Positions 18,714 through 27,267 of a DNA stretch of 64,000 nucleotides are shown here, one piece after another; position 1 is the first letter of the stretch, and each line of letters opens with the position of its first letter. This DNA comes from Sphingobium yanoikuyae (GTDB lineage: Bacteria; Pseudomonadota; Alphaproteobacteria; Sphingomonadales; Sphingomonadaceae), in contig NZ_CP053021.1 of NCBI RefSeq assembly GCF_013001025.1, positions 3,190,001 through 3,254,000 on the forward strand. Reading direction: 5' to 3'. The position numbers and the translations under genes are program-made. Below the pieces are notes generated by a model, which was given only the letters and a program-made list of their open reading frames with translations, was not told where the DNA came from and did no database searches.

Positions 18714-21650
18714 TTATTTCCGAACTAGCCGGTTTCGCTGCGCGTCCGTTTGACCACGTCCGATCTTACGTTCGACCGCAACCATCGTTTGCGCCTGCGA
18801 TTGATCGATCCACGATTTGACCGTTTCAGTCAGAACCGAGTCATTCGCGTTGACTGTTGTATTGTAATAATTGTTGTTGGTGGTGCTCGCAGCCCCTAAC
18901 CCGCCCGACAATGCATTGCGCAACAGGTTGTTCGGCGCAATCTGGGTGCCTGCGGGAAGGTAAGCCAATTCTGGACCATTTTCGCCGACCATGCTCAAGC
19001 CGCCCGCAAAGCGATCGGTGCCTTTCGCGTTTCGCGCGATCGGAGTGGACGAACTCATACCAAGCGACGCCCGACCCAGCCCCGGCACACCGAACGCCAT
19101 GCCGATCGCTTCGAAGATCGCGAACCGGATCGCCATCTCGATAAGCTGCGCGATGACAGCCTTCGCCATATCACCAAAGGCTTCCTTGAAGGATTTCGCT
19201 CCCATCACGGCGTCGGTCAGGCCGCGCGATATGTTGTCGATCGCGCCAGCAGCAATGTTGCCAAGCTGCTCATTCAACGTCCCAAATGATTTCGCATAAT
19301 CGTCGATCTGACCGGCGATGGTTGTCGGACGGTCATGCTGTTGATCGCGGTCAAGAGACGTGCGTTCACCCGCTTTCTGAGCTTCTCGATTGGCTTCCGC
19401 ATCACGACGCAGACGGTCAATAACCTCTTTGGTCCAACCGGCCTTTTCGCGGTCGAGGGCAAGCTGATCCTGCTGAAGCCTGAACGCCGCGTCTTCTGCC
19501 GCCTGCTTTTTCGCAAGGGCGCTGCGTTCCATCGCATGACGCTTGCGGGTGTCGCGCTCATATCGTGCGGCTTCGGTGAGATTGTCCGCCTCGATCCGCG
19601 CCGCCTCATTGGCAAGGTCAGCCCCGGCCTGCGCCTGTTCGCGGGCACGCTGATCGACCTCCAGTTTTCGTTCAGCCTCAGCGTTGGCGACCTTCTGCTG
19701 ATAGGTGGCTTCGATGGTCGCTTTGACCTTGGCCGCATCGGCGTCCTTGATAGATTTTTCACCGACCTGCTTTTCTAGCTGGCGCAGTTTTTCATCACGC
19801 TCGGCAGCCAAGGCTTCCAGCGCATATTTGTGACGTTCATCGGCAGTTTGCGCGGATGCGGCCAGTGCATCACGATATTCGCGCTCGGCTGCGGCGACTG
19901 CATCATCACCGCGATCCTTGGGCGCAGTCTTGGCTTTTCCGGGCTTTTTGCTACCGTCGACCGCCGCCGCGACCGGCTTTGGTGCAAATTCTAGCGCATT
20001 CTGGCCGCGCACCTTCCCATATTCGTCGAGCGCCCAGTTTCGGTTCTGCCAAGCAGTGTGGGCTGTCTGATACTCGTCGGACCTCTTCCACTCCTCCTCA
20101 CGCCGCGCGTAAGAGCCGGAAGTCTCGCCACGAGCATGACGCGGGCGCACAGCTTCGGCCGAGCCCTTTGCTTTCAGGAAATCGTCGTTGGCCTTGACCC
20201 ACTGCTGCGCCGACATTTCGACCGCTGCGCGCTTTGCCTCCACCGCAAGGCGACCATATTCTGTCGCCAAGAGCGAAACCTGATTAGTTAGCTTCGCAGT
20301 GCGCTCCAACTGCGACCGCTGGGCAGCCGACATATTATCGGTGGCGACCTTGGCCTTGCTTTCGGCGGCCTCAGCCTCCTCGCGCTTTTTTGTGACCGTG
20401 TCGATCGACCGGCTCAGCGCCTCTGTTTCTAGCGCGGCATTCACCGACGACGTCCCGAGGTAGGCAATGGCGGCACCGATCGCCATGATGGCAATGCCGA
20501 TGGGACCGCCCATCATAGCAAGGGCTGCCGCCAGACCGCGCGATGCGACGGTTGCGGCGGCCGAAGCGCGGGACACATTATAGATGGCCGCCGTGCGAGT
20601 GATGAGGGCAGCGGTATCGGCAATCGATGCGGCGGTGCTACGAACCGTGGCCACCGAACCAGCGACAATGAGGGCTGACGCCCGTCCCAGCGCAGGAACG
20701 AAAGTTGCGGCATAGAGCGCGCCGACGACCGCAATGGATTGGGCTAGAACGCCAAGGTTCTGCGACAGAGTGCCGACCGCCTGACCGATCCGCTCGGTCA
20801 CACCATAGGCGGCATCAGTTTCACCCACGAATTTCGTGAAGGCGGTATGCAAATTGGTCATCGCCTGCGCGACCGTTAGCGGTGCCTTGGCGGCCTGCGC
20901 CTCAAGGCTGGCCGATCCTTTGAGGAAGCTGTCGAAGAATTCCTTGGACGACAGCTTGCCGTCGAGCATCGCCGCGCGCAGCTTGGCGACCGAACCGCTA
21001 TATTTCTCATTACCGCGCGCAACGGCTTCAAGGATCGGGCGCGCGCCTTCGTTGATCGAGTTGAATTCTTCTGCATGGACCACGCCACCGGCCAACGCCT
21101 GCGACATCTGCAACAAAGCGCCGGATGCAGATGCCGCGTCGCCGCCCTGCACACGAAGTGCGGCAGTCACACCATTAGAAAATTTGAGAAGCTGGGACTG
21201 GCTTGCGCCCAACTCACCGGCCGACTGCGACAAGCGGGAATACAGGGTGCCAAGGGGTTCGATCGCAACGCCATTGGCAATGGCGCTTTCGTAAAGCTGG
21301 TCTTGGACAACCTTAAGGTTGTTGCCCTCTACACCAGCAACTTTCAGGCTGTTGGTGAACCGGGTCCACGTTTCCGCCGCCTGTAGGGCTTCATGCCCCG
21401 CAAACAGGCCAGCGATAGTAGCGGACATCGCGCGAAGCTGAGGCCCCATCGCTCCGATCTGGCGCTGCAACCCAGACAGGATCGCGTTGTTGTTCCACGC
21501 GCTTTCGGCAGCCTTTGCTGCGCGCTTGTGCGCATCGGCCATCTGCTGTGCCGCGCGGCTGTTGATCCGGGTAAGACGTTGAAGTTCGCGCTCTAAATCG
21601 CGCATATTGGCGCGGAAGCGGACTTCCATCGCGTTGTTTGATCCTGCCAT
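18714..21650 (-). CDS. tail tape measure protein
   Basis: 978 aa. The N-terminal coiled coil (RDLERELQRLTRINSRAAQQMADAHKRAAK) leads into the conserved TMP_N region (ALQAAETWTRFTNSLKVAGVEGNNLKVVQDQLYESAIANGVAIEPLGTLYSRL-like). Hydrophobic segments follow at about 305-335 and 375-400. A long charged coiled coil (about 560-790) and a glycine-rich C-terminus with an AKGTDRFAGGLSMVGENGPEL motif complete it. It sets tail length and enters the cell envelope during DNA injection. It has TAAATA 4 nt before ATG and no SD. Confidence 0.92.
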   Translation of the reverse strand: MAGSNNAMEVRFRANMRDLERELQRLTRINSRAAQQMADAHKRAAKAAESAWNNNAILSGLQRQIGAMGPQLRAMSATIAGLFAGHEALQAAETWTRFTNSLKVAGVEGNNLKVVQDQLYESAIANGVAIEPLGTLYSRLSQSAGELGASQSQLLKFSNGVTAALRVQGGDAASASGALLQMSQALAGGVVHAEEFNSINEGARPILEAVARGNEKYSGSVAKLRAAMLDGKLSSKEFFDSFLKGSASLEAQAAKAPLTVAQAMTNLHTAFTKFVGETDAAYGVTERIGQAVGTLSQNLGVLAQSIAVVGALYAATFVPALGRASALIVAGSVATVRSTAASIADTAALITRTAAIYNVSRASAAATVASRGLAAALAMMGGPIGIAIMAIGAAIAYLGTSSVNAALETEALSRSIDTVTKKREEAEAAESKAKVATDNMSAAQRSQLERTAKLTNQVSLLATEYGRLAVEAKRAAVEMSAQQWVKANDDFLKAKGSAEAVRPRHARGETSGSYARREEEWKRSDEYQTAHTAWQNRNWALDEYGKVRGQNALEFAPKPVAAAVDGSKKPGKAKTAPKDRGDDAVAAAEREYRDALAASAQTADERHKYALEALAAERDEKLRQLEKQVGEKSIKDADAAKVKATIEATYQQKVANAEAERKLEVDQRAREQAQAGADLANEAARIEADNLTEAARYERDTRKRHAMERSALAKKQAAEDAAFRLQQDQLALDREKAGWTKEVIDRLRRDAEANREAQKAGERTSLDRDQQHDRPTTIAGQIDDYAKSFGTLNEQLGNIAAGAIDNISRGLTDAVMGAKSFKEAFGDMAKAVIAQLIEMAIRFAIFEAIGMAFGVPGLGRASLGMSSSTPIARNAKGTDRFAGGLSMVGENGPELAYLPAGTQIAPNNLLRNALSGGLGAASTTNNNYYNTTVNANDSVLTETVKSWIDQSQAQTMVAVERKIGRGQTDAQRNRLVRK

Positions 21651-21654
21651 CGAC

Positions 21655-21660
21655 TATTTA
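21655..21660 (-). promoter_or_regulatory. TAAATA start box, tape measure gene
   Basis: CTAAATAGTCG-ATG, gap 4 nt. Confidence 0.55.
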
Positions 21661-21681
21661 GTCAGGTGGCAGAATCACCAG

Positions 21682-21885
21682 CTATTCAGCCTGCTGCGCC
21701 AACTTCAGGAACGCCGCTTTTGCCTCCTCCTCGGTGGGCGCTTCGAGGCGCTGTTCCTCGGTGGTATTGGCTTTGATCCAGCCCCGGATCGCTGCTTGAT
21801 ATTCCCATAAGACCAGCGACTTGGCTTCCTGTGGTCCGATGCCGATCGCTGTGCAGCTACCGATGATGTCGCCCCAGTCGATCAA
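21682..21885 (-). CDS. tail assembly chaperone, second frame
   Basis: 67 aa (IDWGDIIGSCTAIGIGPQEAKSLVLWEYQAAIRGW...). It stands between the first chaperone and the tape measure gene, the position of lambda T / GTA tail assembly chaperones. The only start is TTG in a TTGA overlap with the upstream stop. The frame is -1 relative to that gene and stays open upstream, so a -1 frameshift fusion with the 122-aa protein is the alternative. No textbook slippery heptamer is seen; the nearest homopolymer is GAGGGGGAA about 27 nt before the stop. Confidence 0.68.
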   Translation of the reverse strand: MIDWGDIIGSCTAIGIGPQEAKSLVLWEYQAAIRGWIKANTTEEQRLEAPTEEEAKAAFLKLAQQAE

Positions 21886-22250
21886 TCCATCGCTGGGGCC
21901 ATCGCTTCCCCCTCATCGTCGTCGCCCTCCATATCGAGGCCGAACAGCGAGGCGGACAGGATCGATCCGGCAAGGATCGCATATTCGTGGTAGTAGCCGG
22001 GTATGATGACCCGGTTGACGAGGTCGAAGGCTTCCTTGGCGTGCATACCACCGCCGATCAGTCCCAGCCTGACGACCTCGACCACTTCTTGGATTATCCA
22101 CTCGCCACGCACAAAACGATTGAACAGCGCGCTGGGACCGGCTGCCGTCTTTTCCTGAAGCGCGATCAGTTCATCAATCCGCAAGCAAAGGTCAAAATAG
22201 CCTTCGCCCACGAACTGATTGACCAGACGGGCTGATCGAACCGCCTCCAT
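21882..22250 (-). CDS. tail assembly chaperone, first frame (GTA TAC-like)
   Basis: 122 aa. The sequence (GEGYFDLCLRIDELIALQEKTAAGPSALFNRFV) resembles the gene-transfer-agent-type tail assembly chaperones found between tail tube and tape measure. The C-terminus is strongly acidic (DMEGDDDEGEAMAPAMD). The start is coupled to the tail tube stop (TAATG) without a good SD. Confidence 0.72.
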   Translation of the reverse strand: MEAVRSARLVNQFVGEGYFDLCLRIDELIALQEKTAAGPSALFNRFVRGEWIIQEVVEVVRLGLIGGGMHAKEAFDLVNRVIIPGYYHEYAILAGSILSASLFGLDMEGDDDEGEAMAPAMD

Positions 22251-22684
22251 TATACAGTGGCCGTAACCGTGACAGCACCGGCCTGCTCAAAGGTCATCGT
22301 GCATTCGACCATCTCAACACGGTCACCGGTAATCTGAAACGAGGTCAGAATGTAAGGGCCGGTGATGGTTGCACCGGGTCCGGTGAACTTGAGGTTCGTG
22401 ACCTTGCCGGTCGCGACCATGTCCATATATTCTTTGAGCGAAGAGGTGTGCAGCATACCGGCCGCGTCGATCTTGCTGTCGGTTGACTGGGCAATACGGA
22501 CAGTGGTGGCGGGCAGCGCCTGATTGGTGGCGTCGACGACTTCAGCGCTCGCAGCGTTGACCGTCATGGTGATGCCACGGGTGGTGTTGATCAACGCAGG
22601 ATGTGCGAAAACTTCAGTGGGGGTCGCGCCATTGCCAACCTGAACGGTATACTGGTAACCGCGAGCGGTAGTAATTGCAGCCAT
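22250..22684 (-). CDS. major tail tube protein
   Basis: 144 aa, beta-rich (ITTARGYQYTVQVGNGATPTEVFAHPALINTTRGITMT..., ILTSFQITGDRVEMVECTMTFEQAG). It is followed by the chaperones and tape measure, as expected for the tube subunit of a siphovirus tail. Its leader carries a hairpin element nearly identical to that of the capsid gene. Confidence 0.85.
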   Translation of the reverse strand: MAAITTARGYQYTVQVGNGATPTEVFAHPALINTTRGITMTVNAASAEVVDATNQALPATTVRIAQSTDSKIDAAGMLHTSSLKEYMDMVATGKVTNLKFTGPGATITGPYILTSFQITGDRVEMVECTMTFEQAGAVTVTATV

Positions 22685-22695
22685 ATTTGATTAAA

Positions 22696-22724
22696 AACTC
22701 CAAACAATTGTTCGGAGTTATTTA
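22696..22724 (-). promoter_or_regulatory. TAAATA + hairpin leader of tail tube gene
   Basis: On the coding strand TAAATA (22724-22719) is followed by an inverted repeat with 12-nt arms (AACTCCGAACAA / TTGTTTGGAGTT, one G-U pair), then an A/T-rich spacer and ATG at 22684. The GGAG of the 3' arm is the only SD-like sequence and is paired with CUCC in the folded form. A near-identical copy precedes the capsid gene. Confidence 0.75.
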
Positions 22725-22737
22725 TTCAACCGACCAA

Positions 22738-23115
22738 TTATGTCGGTTGCAGCAGATAGAGAAACTCAAGCGTTGCACGCTTGGTCATCCCATCAGGCTC
22801 AGTCGAAAAGATCGTCTGGATATAATGACTTTCGCACGTCATGTAGCCCGAGACCGGCAGGTCGATGGCAAGCGCTTTCATGACCTTGGCCGCGAGCACT
22901 TTCACCTTGGGTGCAGTGCGGTCAAAAACATGGACGTTGACTGTGCAGGCAAAGAATTCACCCGCGCCGAATTCCGCTTCGATCAGGTCGTCGCCGATCT
23001 TGATGAAAGGTAGCGACTGACCCTGCGGCACTTCATGGAGAACGGGTGCATCCACGGCTGCGCTGGTCGCCATGAAAACGGATCGCTGGAGCGGAATGGA
23101 TGGATCGCGAGCCAT
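22738..23115 (-). CDS. tail terminator / completion protein (DUF3168-like)
   Basis: About 125 aa from ATG 23115 (GTG 23118 also possible), overlapping the upstream stop. The length, the position between the HK97 gp10-like protein and tail tube, and the pattern HEVPQGQSLPFIKIGDD...KVLAAKVMKALA fit the DUF3168 tail terminator family, which caps the tail tube. Confidence 0.75.
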   Translation of the reverse strand: MARDPSIPLQRSVFMATSAAVDAPVLHEVPQGQSLPFIKIGDDLIEAEFGAGEFFACTVNVHVFDRTAPKVKVLAAKVMKALAIDLPVSGYMTCESHYIQTIFSTEPDGMTKRATLEFLYLLQPT

Positions 23116-23519
23116 CACATACCCACCGCGTTTCGGATCAGTTTACGCAGCGCACGAACCAGCGCCTTGCGATGCTTGCGAACAACCAGTTTCTTCGAAG
23201 GCTGCCAGACATGTGCGCCTTCGATCCACTGGCCGTTGAGCGTGTGGCCGAATTCCAGCGCTGCCGAATATGGAAGCTGATCGTTACCAATGGCGACGAT
23301 ATGCTCAGCATATTTGGCATCGCCCAACGTGTGTCCGATGGTGTCGGCAATATGTGGGCCTTCGTCCGAGCGAGGCATATTGCGGCGCACGGTCCGTTCG
23401 AATTCATCGGCCGACTTCTTGTTCACGCTGGCCGCAGCATCGTGCATTTGCGCGGGTAGACGCCGCAGGTCATCGGCGAACTGGCGCATATCGATATCGA
23501 GGGACCACATGTTAGCCAT
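23115..23519 (-). CDS. HK97 gp10-like head-tail joining protein
   Basis: 134 aa. The N-terminus DIDMRQFADDLRRLP is followed by a basic C-terminal half (KKLVVRKHRKALVRALRKLIRNAVGM) and IVAIGNDQLPYSAALEFGHTLNG, a form of the conserved A..lE.G segment of this family. The SD GGGAGGTG lies 5 nt before the ATG. It overlaps the head-closure gene by 8 nt. Confidence 0.78.
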   Translation of the reverse strand: MANMWSLDIDMRQFADDLRRLPAQMHDAAASVNKKSADEFERTVRRNMPRSDEGPHIADTIGHTLGDAKYAEHIVAIGNDQLPYSAALEFGHTLNGQWIEGAHVWQPSKKLVVRKHRKALVRALRKLIRNAVGM

Positions 23520-23877
23520 TGGTCACCTCCCCCGCTGTGCAAGCCAGCAGCAGGAAGGATTTGCGGCCATCCTCCAGTGATCCCACCCATTTGATGTTGT
23601 AGGTCTGACCAGTCCGGGCATCGACGGCGATGTCAGCCGAGGTGATCGCCAGTGTGTCGTTGGCGCGACGCATGAGGATGTCGGCTGGCGCAAGGCCGCT
23701 CAACCGCTGAGACTGGACGCTTTCGCCGCCGCGTGTCTGGACGATGCGCGCAGGCTGATCGACCAGCAGGTCAACCCAGCTATCTTCACAGCCACCCATG
23801 TTGTCTGAGACACTGGATCGGCGACGGATGGTCACACGATCACCCAGCGCTCCCGCCCCCGGCGCGCGCCAAGCCAT
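23512..23877 (-). CDS. head closure / head-tail adaptor protein
   Basis: 121 aa. GALGDRVTIRRRSS...DSWVDLLVDQPARIVQTRGGE matches the phage head-tail joining family (SPP1 gp16/HK97 adaptor type), with a beta-barrel carrying DRVTI..R near the start. It follows a small orphan gene by 3 nt. Confidence 0.8.
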   Translation of the reverse strand: MAWRAPGAGALGDRVTIRRRSSVSDNMGGCEDSWVDLLVDQPARIVQTRGGESVQSQRLSGLAPADILMRRANDTLAITSADIAVDARTGQTYNIKWVGSLEDGRKSFLLLACTAGEVTNG

Positions 23878-23880
23878 CGC

Positions 23881-24066
23881 TTAGGCGTCCTCTTGCTCGC
23901 CGATGGGCGGGAGCATTTCGTGGGGGTCATCCAGTTCGGCCGCACCAGCCTCAACAGCGCGGATGGCACATTCATAGTCGACCTCACCCGCGTAACCCGC
24001 GAGATATGCGATCGTTTTGTAATCGGTTTCGCGATAATCGAAATCGCGCAGGAATTTCACTGTCAT
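23881..24066 (-). CDS. small phage protein in the head-tail module
   Basis: 61 aa from ATG 24066, chosen over an upstream TTG because TAAATA stands 4 nt before it. It is acidic (YLAGYAGEVDYECAIRAVEAGAAELDD). A similar length and aK...G sequence flavour is seen in the 58-aa gene near the capsid; both may be small decoration-like or hinge proteins. No family is assigned. Confidence 0.6.
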   Translation of the reverse strand: MTVKFLRDFDYRETDYKTIAYLAGYAGEVDYECAIRAVEAGAAELDDPHEMLPPIGEQEDA

Positions 24067-24070
24067 CGGA

Positions 24071-24076
24071 TATTTA
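24071..24076 (-). promoter_or_regulatory. TAAATA start box, 61-aa gene
   Basis: CTAAATATCCG-ATG, gap 4 nt; it overlaps the last bases before the connector stop codon. Confidence 0.55.
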
Positions 24077-24077
24077 G

Positions 24078-24641
24078 TCAAAAACCGGCATGGCGCTGGA
24101 GGATCGACGCTACAGCCATCGGAATTTCCTTGATGGCCGCTTCCGACGTCGCCTCCCGATGCATGTAATAATGGCCGACCAGCAGGCGGATCACATGCTT
24201 GAGGTCGGCGGGAACGTCATCGGGTGTCAGGTAGCCTGCGGTGAATTCGATTTTTACTGGCGCATTCCAGCCTGCGACTTTTGTATCGAAGATGATCCGC
24301 GCCGGGCGCTGATCCGTGTCGAGATGGTAGGAATCCGGTTCGATGATGATCCCACTGGTCCATCCATCGGGGTAGACTGTGACAGACTGGACTGACTGGA
24401 CCGGGTGCAGCGGCAGGGTGATCACGCTATCGAGACGGTCGAGCGACAATCGCCACTGTTGGGGCAAGAGGGCCAGTCCGATACCATTCGGACCATCGAT
24501 CGCTTCCGCAGCAACATCGATCAGGACTTCGATCAGCGTGTCCTCATCGCTGTGGGCAATATTGAGGTGGCGCTTGACGTCGTCGACGGTCAAAACGGGG
24601 ATCGTGGGGGCAGCGATACGCTTGAGTTTGGTCCAATTCAT
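24078..24641 (-). CDS. head-tail connector protein (gp6-like)
   Basis: 187 aa from ATG 24641. VLTVDDVKRHLNIAHSDEDTLIEVLIDVAAEAIDG is the classic N-terminus of HK97 gp6-type connectors, and VPADLKHVIRLLVGHYYMHREA the conserved C-terminal helix. It forms the ring beneath the portal. It has TAAATA 5 nt upstream. A divergent SIR2 gene begins 105 nt away and separates this gene from the capsid block. Confidence 0.88.
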   Translation of the reverse strand: MNWTKLKRIAAPTIPVLTVDDVKRHLNIAHSDEDTLIEVLIDVAAEAIDGPNGIGLALLPQQWRLSLDRLDSVITLPLHPVQSVQSVTVYPDGWTSGIIIEPDSYHLDTDQRPARIIFDTKVAGWNAPVKIEFTAGYLTPDDVPADLKHVIRLLVGHYYMHREATSEAAIKEIPMAVASILQRHAGF

Positions 24642-24646
24642 GGACG

Positions 24647-24652
24647 TATTTA
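24647..24652 (-). promoter_or_regulatory. TAAATA start box, connector gene
   Basis: ATAAATACGTCC-ATG, gap 5 nt. It decides the start at 24641 over an upstream alternative. Confidence 0.55.
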
Positions 24653-24746
24653 TGATCAAACGTCGATCAACGTCCCCATAAGTGCCGATTGATTAGACGC
24701 CATAGTGAAGATAAAAGTCACACAAATTTCGAGAGGTGCAATCAGC

Positions 24747-25868
24747 ATGTTCAGAGCCAAGACCGTGCTAGTAATCGGCGCAGGCGCGAGCGTCGAAGTA
24801 GGGCTCCCAATGGGCGCGGATCTGCTGAAAAGGATAACGCGACTGCTTGACATCAAGTTCGAGCACTTCAGGCAATCCTCAGGCGACGAACTACTTTTAG
24901 AAGCCATAAAATTTTGCATGCAAGAAGTTAGGGAATTCCCCAAGACAAATGAACACCTTAAAGCTGGAAGGCAGTTAATCATATCAGCGGCGCAAGCGAT
25001 ATCGATTGACAATGTGATTGACGCACTCGAAGACCCTAAAATTGAATTGGTCGGCAAACTCGGAATTGTGCGATCAATCCTCTTAGCAGAAGAGGGTAGC
25101 TCTAATTTCAAAGTAAATGATCATCGTAAAGATTTAATTGACTTGGGTCGTTTTTCTGAGACGTGGTATAGCAGCCTCACAAAGCTACTTACTGAAAATG
25201 TTCGCAAGAGTGAAGTCGACGGAATTTTCAAGAACCTTGAAATCATAAATTTCAATTATGATCGTTGCCTAGAACATTATCTTCCGATCTCGCTGTCCGC
25301 CTATTACGGCCTTGATGTCTCAGCGATCCGCGAGATTATGCCGACGTTGAAGATTCACAGACCCTATGGCGTCGCGGGCAGGCTTCCATGGCAACAGGGG
25401 GATGCGCCTAGCATAGAGTTTGGAAGCAGTTCCCCCGACCTACTGGCAGCGGTCGCACAACAAGTTCGCACCTTCACGGAACGTGTGGAAGAGGGAGATG
25501 AACTTGCGGCGATGCGCGCTTCGATAGGCAATGCTGATCGTATCGTATTTCTGGGTTTTGCCTTTCATCGGCAGAATGTCGAACTGATCGCACAAAAGGT
25601 GCAGGATCACTGTGAAATTGTCGCGACAGCATTTCAGATATCGCCTAGCGACAAATCTGTCATCGAAGATGAATTGGCAAAAGCATTCGAGCATGAGTTT
25701 GTGATGCATGATACCCGAATTAAGCTGGCGGACATGACCTGCGCTCAATTCTTTCAGCAGTATTGGCGAACCCTCACCGCCGATAAAGGCGATCATGAGC
25801 CGTTCAATCCAGCGGATTCATTTCGAAGAGAGCCGCTCATGCCGACTTTTCCCAGCTTTGGCCGTTAA
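24747..25868 (+). CDS. SIR2-like domain protein (probable defence cargo)
   Basis: 373 aa from ATG 24747 with GAGAGGTG at the SD position. The Rossmann-type N-terminus VLVIGAGASVEVGLP is the NAD-binding signature of SIR2-like proteins. NFNYDRCLEHYL and LKIHRPYG match the conserved N-x-D and catalytic His segments, and ADRIVFLGFAFHRQN the final nucleotide-binding strand. Many stand-alone prokaryotic SIR2 proteins deplete NAD+ to abort phage infection. That is known of the family and inferred here. It is A/T-rich, on the + strand, inserted between connector and capsid genes. Confidence 0.82.
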   Translation: MFRAKTVLVIGAGASVEVGLPMGADLLKRITRLLDIKFEHFRQSSGDELLLEAIKFCMQEVREFPKTNEHLKAGRQLIISAAQAISIDNVIDALEDPKIELVGKLGIVRSILLAEEGSSNFKVNDHRKDLIDLGRFSETWYSSLTKLLTENVRKSEVDGIFKNLEIINFNYDRCLEHYLPISLSAYYGLDVSAIREIMPTLKIHRPYGVAGRLPWQQGDAPSIEFGSSSPDLLAAVAQQVRTFTERVEEGDELAAMRASIGNADRIVFLGFAFHRQNVELIAQKVQDHCEIVATAFQISPSDKSVIEDELAKAFEHEFVMHDTRIKLADMTCAQFFQQYWRTLTADKGDHEPFNPADSFRREPLMPTFPSFGR

Positions 25869-25873
25869 CGATA

Positions 25874-25891
25874 GGGGCGGTTTCCCGCCCC
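25874..25891. terminator. short GC hairpin after the SIR2 gene
   Basis: Arms GGGGCGG / CCGCCCC with a TTTC loop, 5 nt after the SIR2 stop. The downstream tract TTCTCATTCT is only moderately T-rich. It also sits just beyond the 58-aa gene ending from the other side, so it may insulate both. Confidence 0.5.
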
Positions 25892-25894
25892 TTC

Positions 25895-26071
25895 TCATTC
25901 TGCCTTGGCCTTTTTGACCGCCTTTTCCTTGCTCAGGGCGATCGTTGCGCGTTCCTCGACCGGTTCAGCATATCCGGCTGCAATGAGCCGGACAGCATCT
26001 TCGCCGGTGATGGTGTCGCCGATTTCCCGATGAGGGTCACCAGCGAGCGCCACCAGCAATCTGGCTTTCAT
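25895..26071 (-). CDS. small phage protein downstream of capsid
   Basis: 58 aa, MKARLLVALAGDPHREIGDT...AKKAKAE. The start overlaps the capsid stop as TAATG. Short proteins with an initial beta-strand, a central G-E-D-A-V-R-L-I-A-A-G-Y-A segment and a Lys-rich tail are common immediately after HK97-type capsid genes. The function is unknown. Confidence 0.72.
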   Translation of the reverse strand: MKARLLVALAGDPHREIGDTITGEDAVRLIAAGYAEPVEERATIALSKEKAVKKAKAE

Positions 26072-27255
26072 TAGGCCTGAACCAGAACCTTGATGGCGCT
26101 GGGGTCCATCACCTTGCCGTCGATACGCGCGAAGCCGACGAAACCGACCTGATCGCTATCGGCATAGCGTTCGTCGAGACGCTTGATCGAAAGGCCACCG
26201 GCCATACGGGCGGTATACTTCGAGAAGTCACCACCGAGGACGGTGCGCTTGCCAGTGGCAAGAGTGGCTTCCATGTCGTTGTTGATGAAGTAAGGACGAC
26301 CGACAATGGTTTCCGCGATCGGCCCGTTCGCCGGGGTCCAGACATAGCGGCCTTCACCATCCTTCAACTTGCGCAGCACCTTGAGGACATCGTCATGGAA
26401 CATGAAGGCGAAGTTGCCACGATAGGCAGGATCGATCGAGTGATAGAGGTCAATCAGTTCATCATAGGTGATACCGTTGGTGGCGGCAGCAGTCTTACCG
26501 ACCGAAGCGCCGGTCACGATGCCCTGCGGCTGAGCAGTGCCGGTGCCCGTGGTAAGCAGTTCGTTAATTCCACGCCCGAAACGCTCGCCGATCGCCTGCC
26601 CAACGAACTGGGTGATGTTAATCGCGCTGTCTGCGATCAGTTCGCTCGAAACCTTGAAAACGCCGCTCGTCAGCTTGTAAGCGCCAAGGCTGATCTGGCC
26701 AAATGTCACGTCACTATCTGCGGCCTGCGTGTTTTCTGCGATCAGGGTCGCCTTGTTCGCGGTGTCGTTGTTGGTCGCGAAATTCAGCGGGTTACCGGAC
26801 TCGGTCATCAGATAGTTGACCGGGCCACCGACGTTGAGCGGACCATAGGCCTTCATGGTTTCGATCAGGGTCGATGACAGGTCGGTCGGGACGGTGAAAC
26901 CACCGGCGGCATTGGTCGCAACACCAGCGGCGCGGACCTCAGCAGACGAAACCACGCCGCGCAGATACTCATTGAAGATACCGGCGCGGACATCCTCTTC
27001 CGATAGACCACCGGAACGGGCTTCGACCTCAACGGACTGGGACGGAATTTCGGTGGCGATGGCCGACCATTCACGGCTGCGGGCTTCCGCGCCTGCCATG
27101 CGCTCCGCGCGTGCGGCGAACGCATCAGCGTCGTCCATCATACGGTCAAATTCGGCTTCCTTTTCACCACGATTTTCGTCGGTGACAGTATTGAGCAGAG
27201 CGCGTGCCTGATTGGCAATTTCATCCGACTTCAGACGAAGTTCATTTGCATTCAT
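26071..27255 (-). CDS. major capsid protein (HK97 fold)
   Basis: 394 aa from ATG 27255; an upstream in-frame TTG is rejected because it lies inside the leader hairpin. The N-terminal ~100 residues are a charged coiled coil (delta/scaffold domain, removed by the prohead protease). The mature part begins near SEEDVRAGIFNEYLRGV and contains typical HK97 segments (AAGGFTVPTDLSSTLIETM, NGITYDELIDLYHSIDPAYRGNFAFMFHDDVL, GGDFSKYTARMAGGLSIKRLDE). It follows the protease gene. Confidence 0.93.
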   Translation of the reverse strand: MNANELRLKSDEIANQARALLNTVTDENRGEKEAEFDRMMDDADAFAARAERMAGAEARSREWSAIATEIPSQSVEVEARSGGLSEEDVRAGIFNEYLRGVVSSAEVRAAGVATNAAGGFTVPTDLSSTLIETMKAYGPLNVGGPVNYLMTESGNPLNFATNNDTANKATLIAENTQAADSDVTFGQISLGAYKLTSGVFKVSSELIADSAINITQFVGQAIGERFGRGINELLTTGTGTAQPQGIVTGASVGKTAAATNGITYDELIDLYHSIDPAYRGNFAFMFHDDVLKVLRKLKDGEGRYVWTPANGPIAETIVGRPYFINNDMEATLATGKRTVLGGDFSKYTARMAGGLSIKRLDERYADSDQVGFVGFARIDGKVMDPSAIKVLVQA

Positions 27256-27267
27256 TTTATAAGAATT

